Shown here one piece after another: positions 1-8,809 of a stretch of 48,559 nt of DNA. A model generated the notes under the pieces. That model saw only the letters and a list, made by a program, of their open reading frames with translations, ran no database searches and was not told where the DNA came from. The DNA comes from Acidobacteriota bacterium (lineage in GTDB: Bacteria > Acidobacteriota > Holophagae > Acanthopleuribacterales > Acanthopleuribacteraceae). Both the position numbers and the translations under genes were made by a program. The stretch covers positions 1-48,559 of the forward strand of contig PDUC01000050.1 in assembly GCA_002747255.1 (NCBI GenBank), in the 5' to 3' direction. The stretch's first letter is position 1; every line of letters starts with the position of its first letter.

Positions 1-1047
1 TCAAGTTGTTATTTGAAAAGTTACCTCATGCAAAATCCAAAGAAGACCTCAGAGCCTTACTACCCTACAATTTACCTCGGCCTTAAATTGACGCTTACAT
101 TTCAACGATCCATTTCCTCAAAAAAGAAACCCGCCTCACCAATTTGTCGCCGATTAAAGGCCCTCATCTCAAAAAACTATTTTCTATCTATGTGGTGAAC
201 CGGGTTTGTTCAACAAACGGTTAAGATGGTGGCTCGCTTCGCTCTCACAATCTAACCTTATTCGTTAGACAGCTGTAACCCTGTGTTTTCGGATATTTGT
301 AACGATGATTCGATGTAAGTCGAATTTTTGCAATCTTTAACTCGCTTTTCTATAAAAAATCCTCGTTTTAACGGATCTTCCGGGAGCTTGCGGGTATTGA
401 TTCGTCTGTAACTTTTGAAAATAAAAAACTTACACGTGACTTCTTGATTTTGCTTTAGTGGGCACACCTCAAAAAAAATTTTTTAATTCAGTGACTTATC
501 CATAATCAAAAAGATAGCAGTTTTTTTCGGCATTGCAAGCCAAAACTGTCATTAGTAGTGGCTGTGCACCCACTAATAGATACAGACCACAACACGAATA
601 AGGTTTACTAATTAAATGATTTATGTCTATTTTTTTAAGGTGTTTCTTCCGGAAGATCCGTTTTAACACGGGAATCTGTAGCGATATGCAAGGTCTAGGT
701 TGATCATGGTTTTAAATATATCAAGGTATTGATCTAATGTGGTTTACGCTTTTTCATGCGTGCAAAAGACATCACCTCGGTATAATTTTTACGGGAATAC
801 AGGATAATGGTATTTCTAACTTGAGAGGCTGTTTAAGTTTGCCACCAATTTCTTTGTTTGTTCATCGGGTAACAGATCACTCTCTTATTTAAGCAGTGTT
901 CTTGCCAGTTCAACATTCCCAAGGGTTTTTATTTGGCTTCTGATCTGCTTGTTTTGCATTGGTGGTAATTGTGTTAGGATGCTGAGGGCTTTTGGTTTGC
1001 CTTGTTTTTGAAGCCTGGTTTTTAGTTGTCTGTTGGCGGGTGTTTTT
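1..1047. other. Gene-poor AT-rich region upstream of galE
   Basis: No convincing gene is present. The short reading frames here lack recognisable motifs and good ribosome binding sites. The region holds the 14-base repeat AACGGATCTTCCGG at 370-383 and its inverted copy at 649-662, plus an imperfect hairpin around 553-580 with arms ATTAG and CTAAT. It may be a degraded mobile or repeat element, described separately. Confidence 0.6.
370..662. repeat. Inverted 14-base repeats bounding a 293-base AT-rich segment
   Basis: AACGGATCTTCCGG lies at 370-383 and its exact reverse complement at 649-662. The flanks outside the core are also loosely similar and T/A rich. A third copy sits at 48461-48474, in the intergenic region at the far end of the window. 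The arrangement resembles the ends of a small non-coding element such as a MITE. No transposase was seen, and no target-site duplication could be confirmed by eye. Confidence 0.4.
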
Positions 1048-2055
1048 ATGTTGATTTTGGTGACGGGTGGTGCCGGGTATATTGGCAGCCATACGGTGGT
1101 TGAGTTGTTGCAGGCCGGGTTTGAGGTGGTGGTGGTTGATAACTTTTCCAATAGCAAGCCCGATGTGTTGAGTCGGGTGACGGAGATAACGGGCGAGCGC
1201 TTTCACTTTCATCAGGTGGATCTGCTGGACAGGCAGGGGCTGGAAGGGGTTTTTCAATCGCATGGTGTGGATGCTGTCATTCACTTTGCCGGATTGAAAG
1301 CGGTGGCTGAATCGGTTTCGATTCCCCTGAACTACTATCACAACAACCTGACGGGCACGCTGATTCTGTGTGAACTGATGGCGAAGTACGGGGTCAGGAA
1401 GATGGTGTTCAGCTCCTCCGCCACAGTTTATGGCCTGAATCATCAGTCCCCATTGACGGAAGACCTGTCACTCAGCGCCACCAATCCCTACGGTCAAACT
1501 AAACTGATGATCGAACAGATTTTAAGGGATTTGTATGTTTCCGATAAGAGCTGGAACCTGGCTTTGTTGAGGTACTTCAACCCCATCGGAGCTCACCAAA
1601 GCGGAAAAATAGGTGAAGATCCCAACGGTATTCCCAATAACCTCATGCCGTATATCACTCAGGTGGCCGTGGGCAAGAGGAAAGAGCTGAGCGTTTTCGG
1701 AGACGACTACCACACCCACGACGGTACAGGTGTCCGAGATTACATTCACGTTGTGGATCTGGCTCGAGGCCACTTGAGCGCGTTGGACTACTTGCAAAAA
1801 AAGCAGGGCATCCACACTTTCAACCTGGGTACCGGAAACGGGTACAGTGTTTTAGATGTGGTCAATGCGTTCGAGGAAGTAACGGGTGTGAAGATTCCCT
1901 GTCGCATCGCCCCAAGACGGCCCGGCGATATGGACACCTGTTTCTCGGATCCGAGCAAGGCAAACAGGGAATTGGGCTGGAAAGCGGAAAGAAATTTGAT
2001 GGATATGTGCAGAGACGCCTGGAGATGGCAAAGTCAAAACCCGGAGGGCTATTAG
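1048..2055 (+). CDS. galE: UDP-glucose 4-epimerase
   Basis: Short-chain dehydrogenase/reductase family enzyme that interconverts UDP-glucose and UDP-galactose in the cytoplasm, supplying galactose for surface polysaccharides. The N-terminus has the NAD-binding GGAGYIGSH glycine motif. SSSATVYG supplies the catalytic serine/threonine region and YGQTK is the catalytic YxxxK motif. NPYGQTK, RYFNPIGAH and the C-terminal RPGD follow the GalE order. At 335 residues it matches the usual length of about 338. ATG 1048 is chosen because the upstream TTG (1033) would add a short non-conserved leader before the conserved first beta strand. No sugar-metabolism neighbours are present, so it looks monocistronic. 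A related 4-epimerase acting on UDP-GlcNAc cannot be excluded. Confidence 0.92.
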   Translation: MLILVTGGAGYIGSHTVVELLQAGFEVVVVDNFSNSKPDVLSRVTEITGERFHFHQVDLLDRQGLEGVFQSHGVDAVIHFAGLKAVAESVSIPLNYYHNNLTGTLILCELMAKYGVRKMVFSSSATVYGLNHQSPLTEDLSLSATNPYGQTKLMIEQILRDLYVSDKSWNLALLRYFNPIGAHQSGKIGEDPNGIPNNLMPYITQVAVGKRKELSVFGDDYHTHDGTGVRDYIHVVDLARGHLSALDYLQKKQGIHTFNLGTGNGYSVLDVVNAFEEVTGVKIPCRIAPRRPGDMDTCFSDPSKANRELGWKAERNLMDMCRDAWRWQSQNPEGY

Positions 2056-2521
2056 AGAGAGGCTCGGACATGGTCTGTTTCTTCGGGGTATTGTATTAAG
2101 CCAGGTTCTTTGAACTCTTTTCCCGGTAGAAGGGGCTCGATGTCAAGACTCAAAGGTTCGGGCCTGGCTGAAGCTTTATTGCGAGCATGAATGAAGCCAC
2201 CCATGCGGCATGGGTCGCCGTTGAGCTCGGTAGTAAGTTCCTGGCGAGAAAGCCTTTGGCTTTATTTCTTTTAAATTCAGTGTTCTATTGATAAAAATAC
2301 CTTTTATCAGTTGGCCTCCCATGCGCTTGTCTTAACAAATCTAACCCAATGCGCATCGGTTTCTTGGTGTTTATTTTAATGAGAGCCCTTCTTTGAAATA
2401 ACCTGTTGATTTGAGTTTGCCGTTCTCATAAAATACATCTTACCTAATCGCGAATGGACATATCGGGGGGAACCTCATTGTTACCCGATGCCAATTGAAA
2501 TTGATTTTTTTGGAGAGCGTT
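2056..2521. other. Intergenic region after galE
   Basis: No gene seen. It contains an 8-base perfect inverted repeat (ACCCATGC/GCATGGGT) at 2199-2215 and a weak terminator-like hairpin at 2249-2270. A promoter for the downstream two-gene operon presumably lies near its right end, but none is clear. Confidence 0.5.
2249..2270 (+). terminator. Weak hairpin with T-rich tail downstream of galE
   Basis: Arms AAAGCC and GGCTTT with a three-base loop are followed by ATTTCTTTT. The stem is only six pairs, and it lies about 195 bases after the galE stop. Confidence 0.35.
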
Positions 2522-3853
2522 TTGAAAAGGAATTTAAAGCTGTTTTTACTTATCATTTTCTGCGTTACAGCCCCTGTTTGGGCTGTGCAAAACAAAGGGC
2601 CCGGAAAACTCGAGCTCGATGGAGCCGAACACCGACTCAAAAAATTTGAGCAAGCGGTTGAGAGAGCAAGAGGGAAACCCTTTAAACTCAGATATGTGGA
2701 GCAAGAGGCCTTGAGGAGGATTAAAGCGCTGCACAAGGCCTATCCCAATCATCCCAAAGTGAAGGACATGGTTGAACGCGCACGCGCGGCGTTAATCGCG
2801 AGTAAAGGAAAAAATCTGGAAATAACAGAGGAAATGCTGGCCTATCGCGATCAAACCAAGCGCATGATCAAGAAGTTCTCCGCTCTGGCGGATCGGGAAT
2901 GGAACCAACTGTTGACGACTATTAAAGCAACCGAGAACCCCATCCTCAAGGGCTTCCCCAGGCCCGACACGAGAAGGGTGAGCCTCAAAGAACTCGAGAA
3001 CAGGTGGTTTGTGTGTACCGAGTTTGTCTATCCGGGTAATGAGTTTACTCATGACGGCCGGCAGTATGTTTTCGTGGGTAAACCCAGTACGGGTTTTTAT
3101 TTCTTTGATTTGAACACAGCCAGCTGGGGCGGTGCCTATGAAGCGGTCAGGCGTTTTCGGCATCAGGTGAGCGGTGATCTGCCCGAAGGTATGAAGTGGA
3201 CCGTGGCAGGCAAAATTACAGGTGTTGAGCGTCTTATTCCCGAGGGCGGCAAAGAAAAAGTCATGAAGAGCCAGCTGGGTTGGTCGGTTGAGCCCCTCGC
3301 CATTTACATTCCCGGCTACACTTTTGCTCAATTCGATCCCAACGATGAGAAGGGGGGATCTTTTTCAGGTGAAAACCAACTGGAGCAATTAAAGGCCGAT
3401 CTGTTTACGATTCAATCGGTTCCCGCAGACGCGGATGTCACAAGCGTTGCCAAAGCCTACATTACCGCTATCAAGGAAAAGAACTCCAAGCTCTGGCTCG
3501 AACTGATCGATCCAGCTCGCTTGAAAACACCAACCGCAGTGGCTCGTGCCTGGTATCATTGGGAATTGCACCAGAACCGTTGGCACAAGTACTATGCCCA
3601 TTGTGAGTACAGTGAACCGAAAGTAGAAGTTCTGAAAGGGTATGACGAGGACAACGACCTGGAGGGCTGGCTGCTCTCAGACGATGACAAAGCTAAAATA
3701 AAAAAACACGAAGACCCGTTGCTGGAGAGGGCAGTGATTTGGGTTCGCTTTTTCGATGAAAGAGGCCGTCAGGTTGGGTCACCGTCGCCCTTCTTCCTGA
3801 GAAGGTACGACAAGAAACGCTGGTACGCTGAAAAACCGGCCATGCCCAACTGA
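2522..3853 (+). CDS. Secreted protein of unknown function
   Basis: Family not recognised. Starting at TTG 2522, six bases after GGAG, the protein opens with a clear signal peptide: basic MKRNLK, a hydrophobic LFLLIIF core, and a likely cleavage after APVWA. The mature part (about 420 residues) starts with a charged, probably helical segment rich in Lys/Arg/Glu, followed by a mixed alpha/beta region with many aromatic residues. The C-terminal half holds a segment of the type AKAYITAIKEKNSKLWLELI, typical of small cone-shaped (NTF2-like) repeats that track 'number of residues in a pocket', but this is only a resemblance. A longer start at 2495 would place charged residues ahead of the signal. 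It is followed after 14 bases by another exported protein, so the two probably form an operon acting in the envelope. Confidence 0.75.
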   Translation: MKRNLKLFLLIIFCVTAPVWAVQNKGPGKLELDGAEHRLKKFEQAVERARGKPFKLRYVEQEALRRIKALHKAYPNHPKVKDMVERARAALIASKGKNLEITEEMLAYRDQTKRMIKKFSALADREWNQLLTTIKATENPILKGFPRPDTRRVSLKELENRWFVCTEFVYPGNEFTHDGRQYVFVGKPSTGFYFFDLNTASWGGAYEAVRRFRHQVSGDLPEGMKWTVAGKITGVERLIPEGGKEKVMKSQLGWSVEPLAIYIPGYTFAQFDPNDEKGGSFSGENQLEQLKADLFTIQSVPADADVTSVAKAYITAIKEKNSKLWLELIDPARLKTPTAVARAWYHWELHQNRWHKYYAHCEYSEPKVEVLKGYDEDNDLEGWLLSDDDKAKIKKHEDPLLERAVIWVRFFDERGRQVGSPSPFFLRRYDKKRWYAEKPAMPN

Positions 3854-3867
3854 ACAGGGAGGATGAT

Positions 3868-4860
3868 GTGTTGAAAAAAAGAAAATCGGTTCGCGATTCA
3901 AATTGGAACAAAATGGCGGTGTTCTTCTCTCTGTTGACTTGGGGTTTAACTTTTCCGGTCGTATGTCGGGCAGCGACAGAACTGGAACCGCTGGATTCGC
4001 TTATGGGGAGGCTGGTTGAGAAAGACAAGAGGGCATACGTCGAGTTTTGTCAAAGAATTTCAAAATTTCACGCAGAGTTAAATGCGCTTTTTCAGTCGGA
4101 TACCAGCCAGATGATGGATCCGGTAGCTTCATGGCAGAGTATTTGCCACGAGGCCAGACTTCAAATTATCGTCAAGAGGCCTGAAATACTCGCCATGCCA
4201 GCTGGCGGCTCTTATGAGCAAGATGCGGTCTGGTTCAATACACTCGAGGATATCTTTGTCAAGTTGGAAACCAAAGGGTTGGAGGCGTTTTATATCAAAA
4301 CAGAGTTGGACTATTTGCTGTTTAAAAAAGACAAGAGCTTAAAACGAAACAGGATCATCAGGAAGGAATATCAGGAAGATATCGACTATCTGGATGAAGC
4401 CCTGGGTTTTGCCGATGCCTATTTAACCGCGCCGATCAAGTCCTCCTGGTTGGAGGAGTTTAGCGCGGATAACAGCGGCAGGGATTTTCTAAAAGAGTTT
4501 GCAGCCGACTCGAACTACGCTTGGAACCTGTCTGAAGCGGCCAGGAAGTCTATCAAAAATGCCGAGAAAAATGCCAAACTCGATGAACCGGAGAAGTACA
4601 AGAACGGAGAAAAGCACCTTGAAGCATGGGATGTTAAAGATGAAGTCTTTCTGTTTGTTAATTTTAAGACGACTCGCGATTCCTGGAAAAAGCTCCTGAT
4701 CGCACAGCACGAAGCGTACGAAAAGCTATATGAAGAGTGGTTCAATGAACTCGACTGGCTCTTTCAGGATGATATGTTGAAGACCTCTGACAACATGAGA
4801 AACTGGACCTGGTCCAATATGGGTGCCAAGTTTCTGGTGTATGTCGACAAAATGCCTTGA
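3868..4860 (+). CDS. Exported helical protein of unknown function
   Basis: Family not recognised. GTG 3868 follows a good GGGAGG site by five bases. The N-terminus is basic (LKKRKSVRDSNWNK) and leads into a hydrophobic stretch around residues 16-34 ending near VCRA, consistent with a signal peptide with an extended n-region or an N-terminal anchor. The remaining 290 residues are strongly charged, rich in Glu, Lys, Asp and Trp, with few glycines. They are predicted by eye to be mostly alpha-helical, with no cysteine motif or catalytic signature. It lies 14 bases after the preceding exported protein, so the pair is likely co-transcribed and co-functional. A hairpin terminator follows directly. 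Confidence 0.7.
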   Translation: MLKKRKSVRDSNWNKMAVFFSLLTWGLTFPVVCRAATELEPLDSLMGRLVEKDKRAYVEFCQRISKFHAELNALFQSDTSQMMDPVASWQSICHEARLQIIVKRPEILAMPAGGSYEQDAVWFNTLEDIFVKLETKGLEAFYIKTELDYLLFKKDKSLKRNRIIRKEYQEDIDYLDEALGFADAYLTAPIKSSWLEEFSADNSGRDFLKEFAADSNYAWNLSEAARKSIKNAEKNAKLDEPEKYKNGEKHLEAWDVKDEVFLFVNFKTTRDSWKKLLIAQHEAYEKLYEEWFNELDWLFQDDMLKTSDNMRNWTWSNMGAKFLVYVDKMP

Positions 4861-4868
4861 GGTATTAT

Positions 4869-4898
4869 AAAACCGTGTCTTTGTGATGCGGTTTTGCC
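4869..4898. terminator. Terminator-like hairpin between convergent genes
   Basis: Arms AAAACCG (4869-4875) and CGGTTTT (4889-4895) enclose a 13-base loop. It sits between the plus-strand operon ending at 4860 and the minus-strand gene ending at 4910, so it may serve both. Confidence 0.5.
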
Positions 4899-4909
4899 CT
4901 GAGGAGACA

Positions 4910-5329
4910 CTATCTTTTTGTCTTTCCCTGTAATAACATTTTCTCACCCACTTCGAAAAGTGCTATGATCATATCGGGTGAGGGAACTTTAAGAACGATT
5001 CCTCGGCCAAATTTTTTATGAAGAATAAAATTACCAGTCAGATAGGTTTGGCTTATTGTATAGGGAACGGCATCGATATCAGACCACTTCTCCATACTGA
5101 GCAGCCAGGCAGATGGCTTTTTTTTTGAGGAGGCTTTTGAAGCGGTTTTTCTTTTTCTCGTAGTCGATGAACTACCCGGTTTCTTGCGTGGTTTGTGCTC
5201 CGATTGGCAGGTGAGACACCTGACCTTAACGGGTTTGTTCCCGTCCATTGCTACGATACTGTGGGCTAAATCCATTTTGCATTTTCCACAGTATGAATCT
5301 AATTCATCGCTAACCCTCAATTGCTTCAT
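4910..5329 (-). CDS. Zinc-ribbon protein with basic linker and C-terminal SH3/CarD-like segment
   Basis: A 139-residue protein. The N-terminal third has two CxxC pairs (CGKC and CLTC, about 28 residues apart), which predict a zinc ribbon. A central Lys/Ser/Arg-rich linker follows, including several SxxK-type repeats. The C-terminal 45 residues contain ILHKKFGRGIVLKV, the pattern of a small beta barrel (Tudor/SH3/CarD-RID-like, 'H..FG.G.V'). Zinc ribbon plus basic tail suggests nucleic-acid or RNA polymerase contact; that is inference. The start at 5329 is set by a strong GGAGGG site five bases upstream, so the longer frame to 5353 is not used. It is divergent from the RNase E/G gene. Confidence 0.75.
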   Translation of the reverse strand: MKQLRVSDELDSYCGKCKMDLAHSIVAMDGNKPVKVRCLTCQSEHKPRKKPGSSSTTRKRKTASKASSKKKPSAWLLSMEKWSDIDAVPYTISQTYLTGNFILHKKFGRGIVLKVPSPDMIIALFEVGEKMLLQGKTKR

Positions 5330-5386
5330 GGAACCCTCCGCTATGAATAACATACCATGAAAATGTGAAAAACAAAGGATAAATGA

Positions 5387-7435
5387 ATGACACGAGCAAA
5401 AATGCTAATAAACGCCAAGGATTTTGATCAAATTCGCGTCGCCACCATTAACGAACAGGGCTTATTGGAACAAATCGACTTTGAATCCCTGGATGAAAAC
5501 AACTGCCTTGGGAATATCTACAAGGCAACCATCACCGCTATTGAACCCAGCCTGCAGGCCACGTTTGTCGACTACGGTTGCAATCGGCACGGTTTTTTGC
5601 CTTTCAACGAAATTCACTACTCTTATCACGATGAGAAAAAGGCCAATGAGCCCGTTGTAGAGAAACTGAAAGTGGGACAGGAAATTCTGGTTCAGGTTGC
5701 CAGGGAAGAGATCGGCTTGAAAGGGGCTTATCTCACCACTTTAATTTCCATACCCGGCAGGTACCTGGTTTTAATGCCTTATTCCAAGAAAAGCGGTATT
5801 TCCAGGAAAATAAAAGATGTCAGCGATCGTCAATCGCTGCGCAAGGTGCTGAATCAGGTGTCATCACCTGAAAACATGGGGTACATTATTCGAACTGCCG
5901 GTTTGGGGAAAACCAAGGAGCAGATTCAAAGGGATCTGAATGTTCTGCTCTCTACCTGGAATGAGATCATAACCCGATTCGAGAGCTCAAAAAGTCCCAC
6001 TTTACTGTACCTGGAAGACAATCTGGTGAACAGGACCATCAGGGATTATTTCAATGAAGAGACCAGGGAGATCTTGGTAGATGACAAACGGGCTTATGAA
6101 GAGATTTCCCGTTACTTCAAAAAAGTCATGCCCCGCTATGCTCACATGGTCAAACACTACCGAGGAAAGACGCCTATTTTTTCAAAATACAAACTGGAAG
6201 AACAGGTCGAGAAAATTTTCACCAGCAAGATTAAATTACCTTCAGGTGGTTCCATTGTCATCGAGCAGACGGAGGCACTGGTTGTCATTGACGTCAACAG
6301 TGGCAAAACGTCGGAAGGGAATCTCGAGCTGACAGCCTTGAAAACCAATCTCGAGGCGGCCGAAGAGGCGGCTCGGCAGCTCAGGCTTAGAGATCTGGGT
6401 GGTTTGATTGTGATTGATTTCATTGACTTAAGAGACCGGAAGAATGTCTATGAAGTCGAGAAAAAGTTCAGGGAACAGATCAAAACGGATAAGGCCAGGA
6501 CGGCGGTAACACCTCTCTCCAGGTTTGGTATTCTGGAAATGTCCCGCCAGCGGATTAATACATCCAAAGATATAAAGCACTATGTAGACTGCCAGGTTTG
6601 CGGTGGATCGGGTAGGGTGAAAACAATGCAGACTCAAGCGCTCGACCTTTTGCGAAGAGTCAAGACGGCGGCGGCCAACCACCGCGTCAGGAGAGTTCAG
6701 GTAACCTGTTCAGATGATCTGGGCATCCACATGCTCAACGATCGTCGCCATGAACTGATGGATCTGGAAAAAAAACACGGCTGCCAGATTTTCATTCAAA
6801 CCAAAGTGGACCATCGGCAGGACCCAATCATCAAAGTAGAAAAAGGCACTTTAGAGGAGAAAGAGAAAATGGAAATACCCCCACCTCTCTCACTGTCTTC
6901 TGTAACGGCATCCATGTCAGAGGAAGCTATCAACGAGGCAAGAGATTACAAGGAAGAAAAACTCAAAAATATTGAGGAAATGACGTTTGAGAATTTAAGA
7001 GGACAGGATATTCCAGCTCCCAAAGGTCTGTCTCCATTCGATCGATTCAACTTCTCCATACGCGTCATTCTCATGAAAAAGCACGGACTGTATGAGAACC
7101 GGACGGAAGAGTTTAAATCGGCTTTAAGAGAAAAGGTGGTCGGTATTTCCAATGATGAAGAGGACGGTGAACTTCTGGATGACGACATCAATTTGGAAAC
7201 CGATATTGATGAGGGGATCGAAAACACGGAAGGCGATTTAGTCAGTTCCGAAGCTGAATCGATCGCACTGGAAGAGGAATCGGTCGAAGGCGATTACGAT
7301 GCGCTTGACGAAGAATTCATTGATGACGATTTGGTAGACCCACAGGATGAGGACATGGATCCCGATGAAGATATTGACGGTCTGGAAGATGATGCGACAC
7401 CACAAGACGAGGAGCTGGTCAAGCCTCATGAGTAA
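5387..7435 (+). CDS. rng: Ribonuclease E/G family endoribonuclease
   Basis: Single-strand-specific endoribonuclease for rRNA maturation and mRNA decay. Domain order matches the RNase E/G catalytic half. An S1-like RNA-binding domain lies at about residues 36-120. The DNase I-like catalytic core has VVIDVNSGKTSEGN, with D302 as metal ligand, and IVIDFIDL with D344 (E. coli RNase E D303 and D346). The Zn-link is DCQVCGGSGR with C402 and C405. After about residue 500 there is a short linker and a second conserved-looking patch (about 530-585). The last 90 residues are extremely acidic, with almost no basic residues. The tail is unlike the Arg-rich scaffold of E. coli RNase E. RNase G versus E cannot be decided from sequence alone. 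The stop codon overlaps the next gene by eight bases. Confidence 0.92.
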   Translation: MTRAKMLINAKDFDQIRVATINEQGLLEQIDFESLDENNCLGNIYKATITAIEPSLQATFVDYGCNRHGFLPFNEIHYSYHDEKKANEPVVEKLKVGQEILVQVAREEIGLKGAYLTTLISIPGRYLVLMPYSKKSGISRKIKDVSDRQSLRKVLNQVSSPENMGYIIRTAGLGKTKEQIQRDLNVLLSTWNEIITRFESSKSPTLLYLEDNLVNRTIRDYFNEETREILVDDKRAYEEISRYFKKVMPRYAHMVKHYRGKTPIFSKYKLEEQVEKIFTSKIKLPSGGSIVIEQTEALVVIDVNSGKTSEGNLELTALKTNLEAAEEAARQLRLRDLGGLIVIDFIDLRDRKNVYEVEKKFREQIKTDKARTAVTPLSRFGILEMSRQRINTSKDIKHYVDCQVCGGSGRVKTMQTQALDLLRRVKTAAANHRVRRVQVTCSDDLGIHMLNDRRHELMDLEKKHGCQIFIQTKVDHRQDPIIKVEKGTLEEKEKMEIPPPLSLSSVTASMSEEAINEARDYKEEKLKNIEEMTFENLRGQDIPAPKGLSPFDRFNFSIRVILMKKHGLYENRTEEFKSALREKVVGISNDEEDGELLDDDINLETDIDEGIENTEGDLVSSEAESIALEEESVEGDYDALDEEFIDDDLVDPQDEDMDPDEDIDGLEDDATPQDEELVKPHE

Positions 7436-7688
7436 AAAGGACAGTCATCAAAAAAGCAGCTGGCTGCGTCCGGCTGCTATTGGTCCGCATTTCATTGTCG
7501 CCACGCTGATCGGATTTTATTTCGGCAAGAAATGCGATGAGTGGTTTCAGACAGACAAGATCTGTACAATCATAGGCACTGCCATGGGCATTGCGGCGGG
7601 GTTCGTGAACCTCTTTAAAGAACTTGCACTTATTAACAAGGAAGAACTCGAGGCCCAATCGGAAACAAAGGACGATGTTCAAAAATAA
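7428..7688 (+). CDS. atpZ: AtpZ/AtpI family small membrane protein of the ATP synthase operon
   Basis: An 86-residue protein with two hydrophobic segments (about residues 14-34 and 45-63). The first carries the AtpZ-type glycine pattern (GPHFIVATLIGFYFG) followed by a polar KKCDEW loop. AtpZ/AtpI proteins are accessory factors encoded first in F-type ATP synthase operons, linked to c-ring assembly or to Mg2+/Ca2+ handling. The ATG lies inside the end of the RNase E/G gene with an eight-base overlap, so translation is probably coupled. The GAGGAGC stretch inside the upstream gene can serve as ribosome binding site. Confidence 0.8.
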   Translation: MSKKDSHQKSSWLRPAAIGPHFIVATLIGFYFGKKCDEWFQTDKICTIIGTAMGIAAGFVNLFKELALINKEELEAQSETKDDVQK

Positions 7689-8052
7689 CCCGGCTCCGAA
7701 AATGGATACAGTTAAGCGGTGTTTTTTTGGGGTTCTGGTTCTGTCTTGCGTGGCGCTGCCCGTTACAGCGGTTTTCTTCGGCTCTCATGAAACTCTAAGT
7801 ACCTCCATAGGCACGCTCACTTTTTCGCTTTTACTCTTCTCCTGGCAATTCACGGCAAAATGGATGATTAAAGAGAAACCACCGGCCTGGATACCTTTTG
7901 CAATCATTTTTCGTTATGCCTTGATAGGCGGTCTTTTTTATGCCATAATTCAAAGTCAAGTCGTGATGTGGGGATGGTTCATTTTCGGGTCCGTTCTGGT
8001 TATCCTCGCAATTGCCATGACATCAATCATTGAACAATTTATTAAAAGGTAG
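7675..8052 (+). CDS. atpI: ATP synthase subunit I-like membrane protein
   Basis: A 125-residue protein with four hydrophobic segments, the pattern of the ATP synthase I / AtpI group. It overlaps atpZ by 14 bases and ends ten bases before atpB, which is the standard location. Sequence conservation of this family is low, so the call rests on topology, size and context. An internal ATG at 7702 is an alternative start. Confidence 0.7.
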   Translation: MFKNNPAPKMDTVKRCFFGVLVLSCVALPVTAVFFGSHETLSTSIGTLTFSLLLFSWQFTAKWMIKEKPPAWIPFAIIFRYALIGGLFYAIIQSQVVMWGWFIFGSVLVILAIAMTSIIEQFIKR

Positions 8053-8061
8053 AGGGGAATT

Positions 8062-8757
8062 ATGGAAATCCACGCATCCTTCTGGACTTGGTTGGCAGCA
8101 CACTTTCTTCACAAAGATCTCGAGACCTTTAAATTTCTGGATCACGCCATTGCAGCAGGCATCACTTTCTTTTTCATTATGCTGATTGTGCTGGCCCTGA
8201 AATCCAAAATTAAACTGATCCCAGGTCCTTTTCAACAATTAATCGAAGTTGTCGTTCAAGGACTGTCGGGCATGCTTGAAGATAACATCGGTCCTCAGGG
8301 TAAAAAATACCTGCCTTTAATCGGGACGCTGGCATTCTTTATTTTTATTTCGAACTTGCTGGGTATGATCCCCACCTTCTCATCCGCAACCGGTAACTTC
8401 AATACCACGGTTGCCTGCGCGTTGATTGTCTTTGTCTATTACAATTATCAGGGTTTCAAAGAACATGGCCTTGGCTACTTGAAGCACTTTGCCGGCCCCA
8501 TAATCTGGCTGGCACCTCTCATGATTCCCATCGAGATCATCAGTCACCTGGCTCGGCCTTTTTCACTGTCTGTCAGGCTCTTTGGAAACATTTCAGGGGA
8601 ACACATTGTTACAGCCGTTTTTTACACGCAACTAGTGCCCTGGCTTGTTCCTGTTCCCATTATGTTTATCGGTCTGCTTGCGGCATTCCTACAGACCTTT
8701 GTCTTTATCATGCTCACGCAGATCTACATCGCGGGCGCCATTGCGCACGATCATTAA
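8062..8757 (+). CDS. atpB: F-type ATP synthase subunit a
   Basis: The ion-channel half of the membrane motor. The 231-residue protein has five to six transmembrane helices. The helix-4 region holds the hallmark SLSVRLFGNISGEH, with the essential arginine at R172. The last helices contain LLAAFLQTFVFIMLTQIYI, the second ion half-channel. SNLLGMIPT is the usual helix-2 motif. A GAGGGG site precedes ATG 8062. It acts with subunit c (atpE, next gene). Genes for b, delta, alpha, gamma, beta and epsilon are absent here, so the operon is split, as in several bacterial phyla. Confidence 0.95.
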   Translation: MEIHASFWTWLAAHFLHKDLETFKFLDHAIAAGITFFFIMLIVLALKSKIKLIPGPFQQLIEVVVQGLSGMLEDNIGPQGKKYLPLIGTLAFFIFISNLLGMIPTFSSATGNFNTTVACALIVFVYYNYQGFKEHGLGYLKHFAGPIIWLAPLMIPIEIISHLARPFSLSVRLFGNISGEHIVTAVFYTQLVPWLVPVPIMFIGLLAAFLQTFVFIMLTQIYIAGAIAHDH

Positions 8758-8809
8758 CGATTAACACAACGACTCCGAACCGTTGTGAACTTTTTTTGGA
8801 GGTTTTTCA

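Noticed and set aside
258-467. Minus-strand 69-codon frame in the first intergenic region
   Set aside because: It has no ribosome binding site, no motif, and it spans one of the inverted repeats.
885-1443. Minus-strand frames opposite the start of galE
   Set aside because: They are shadows of the GalE coding sequence, with low-complexity His/Gln/Asn/Thr-rich products.
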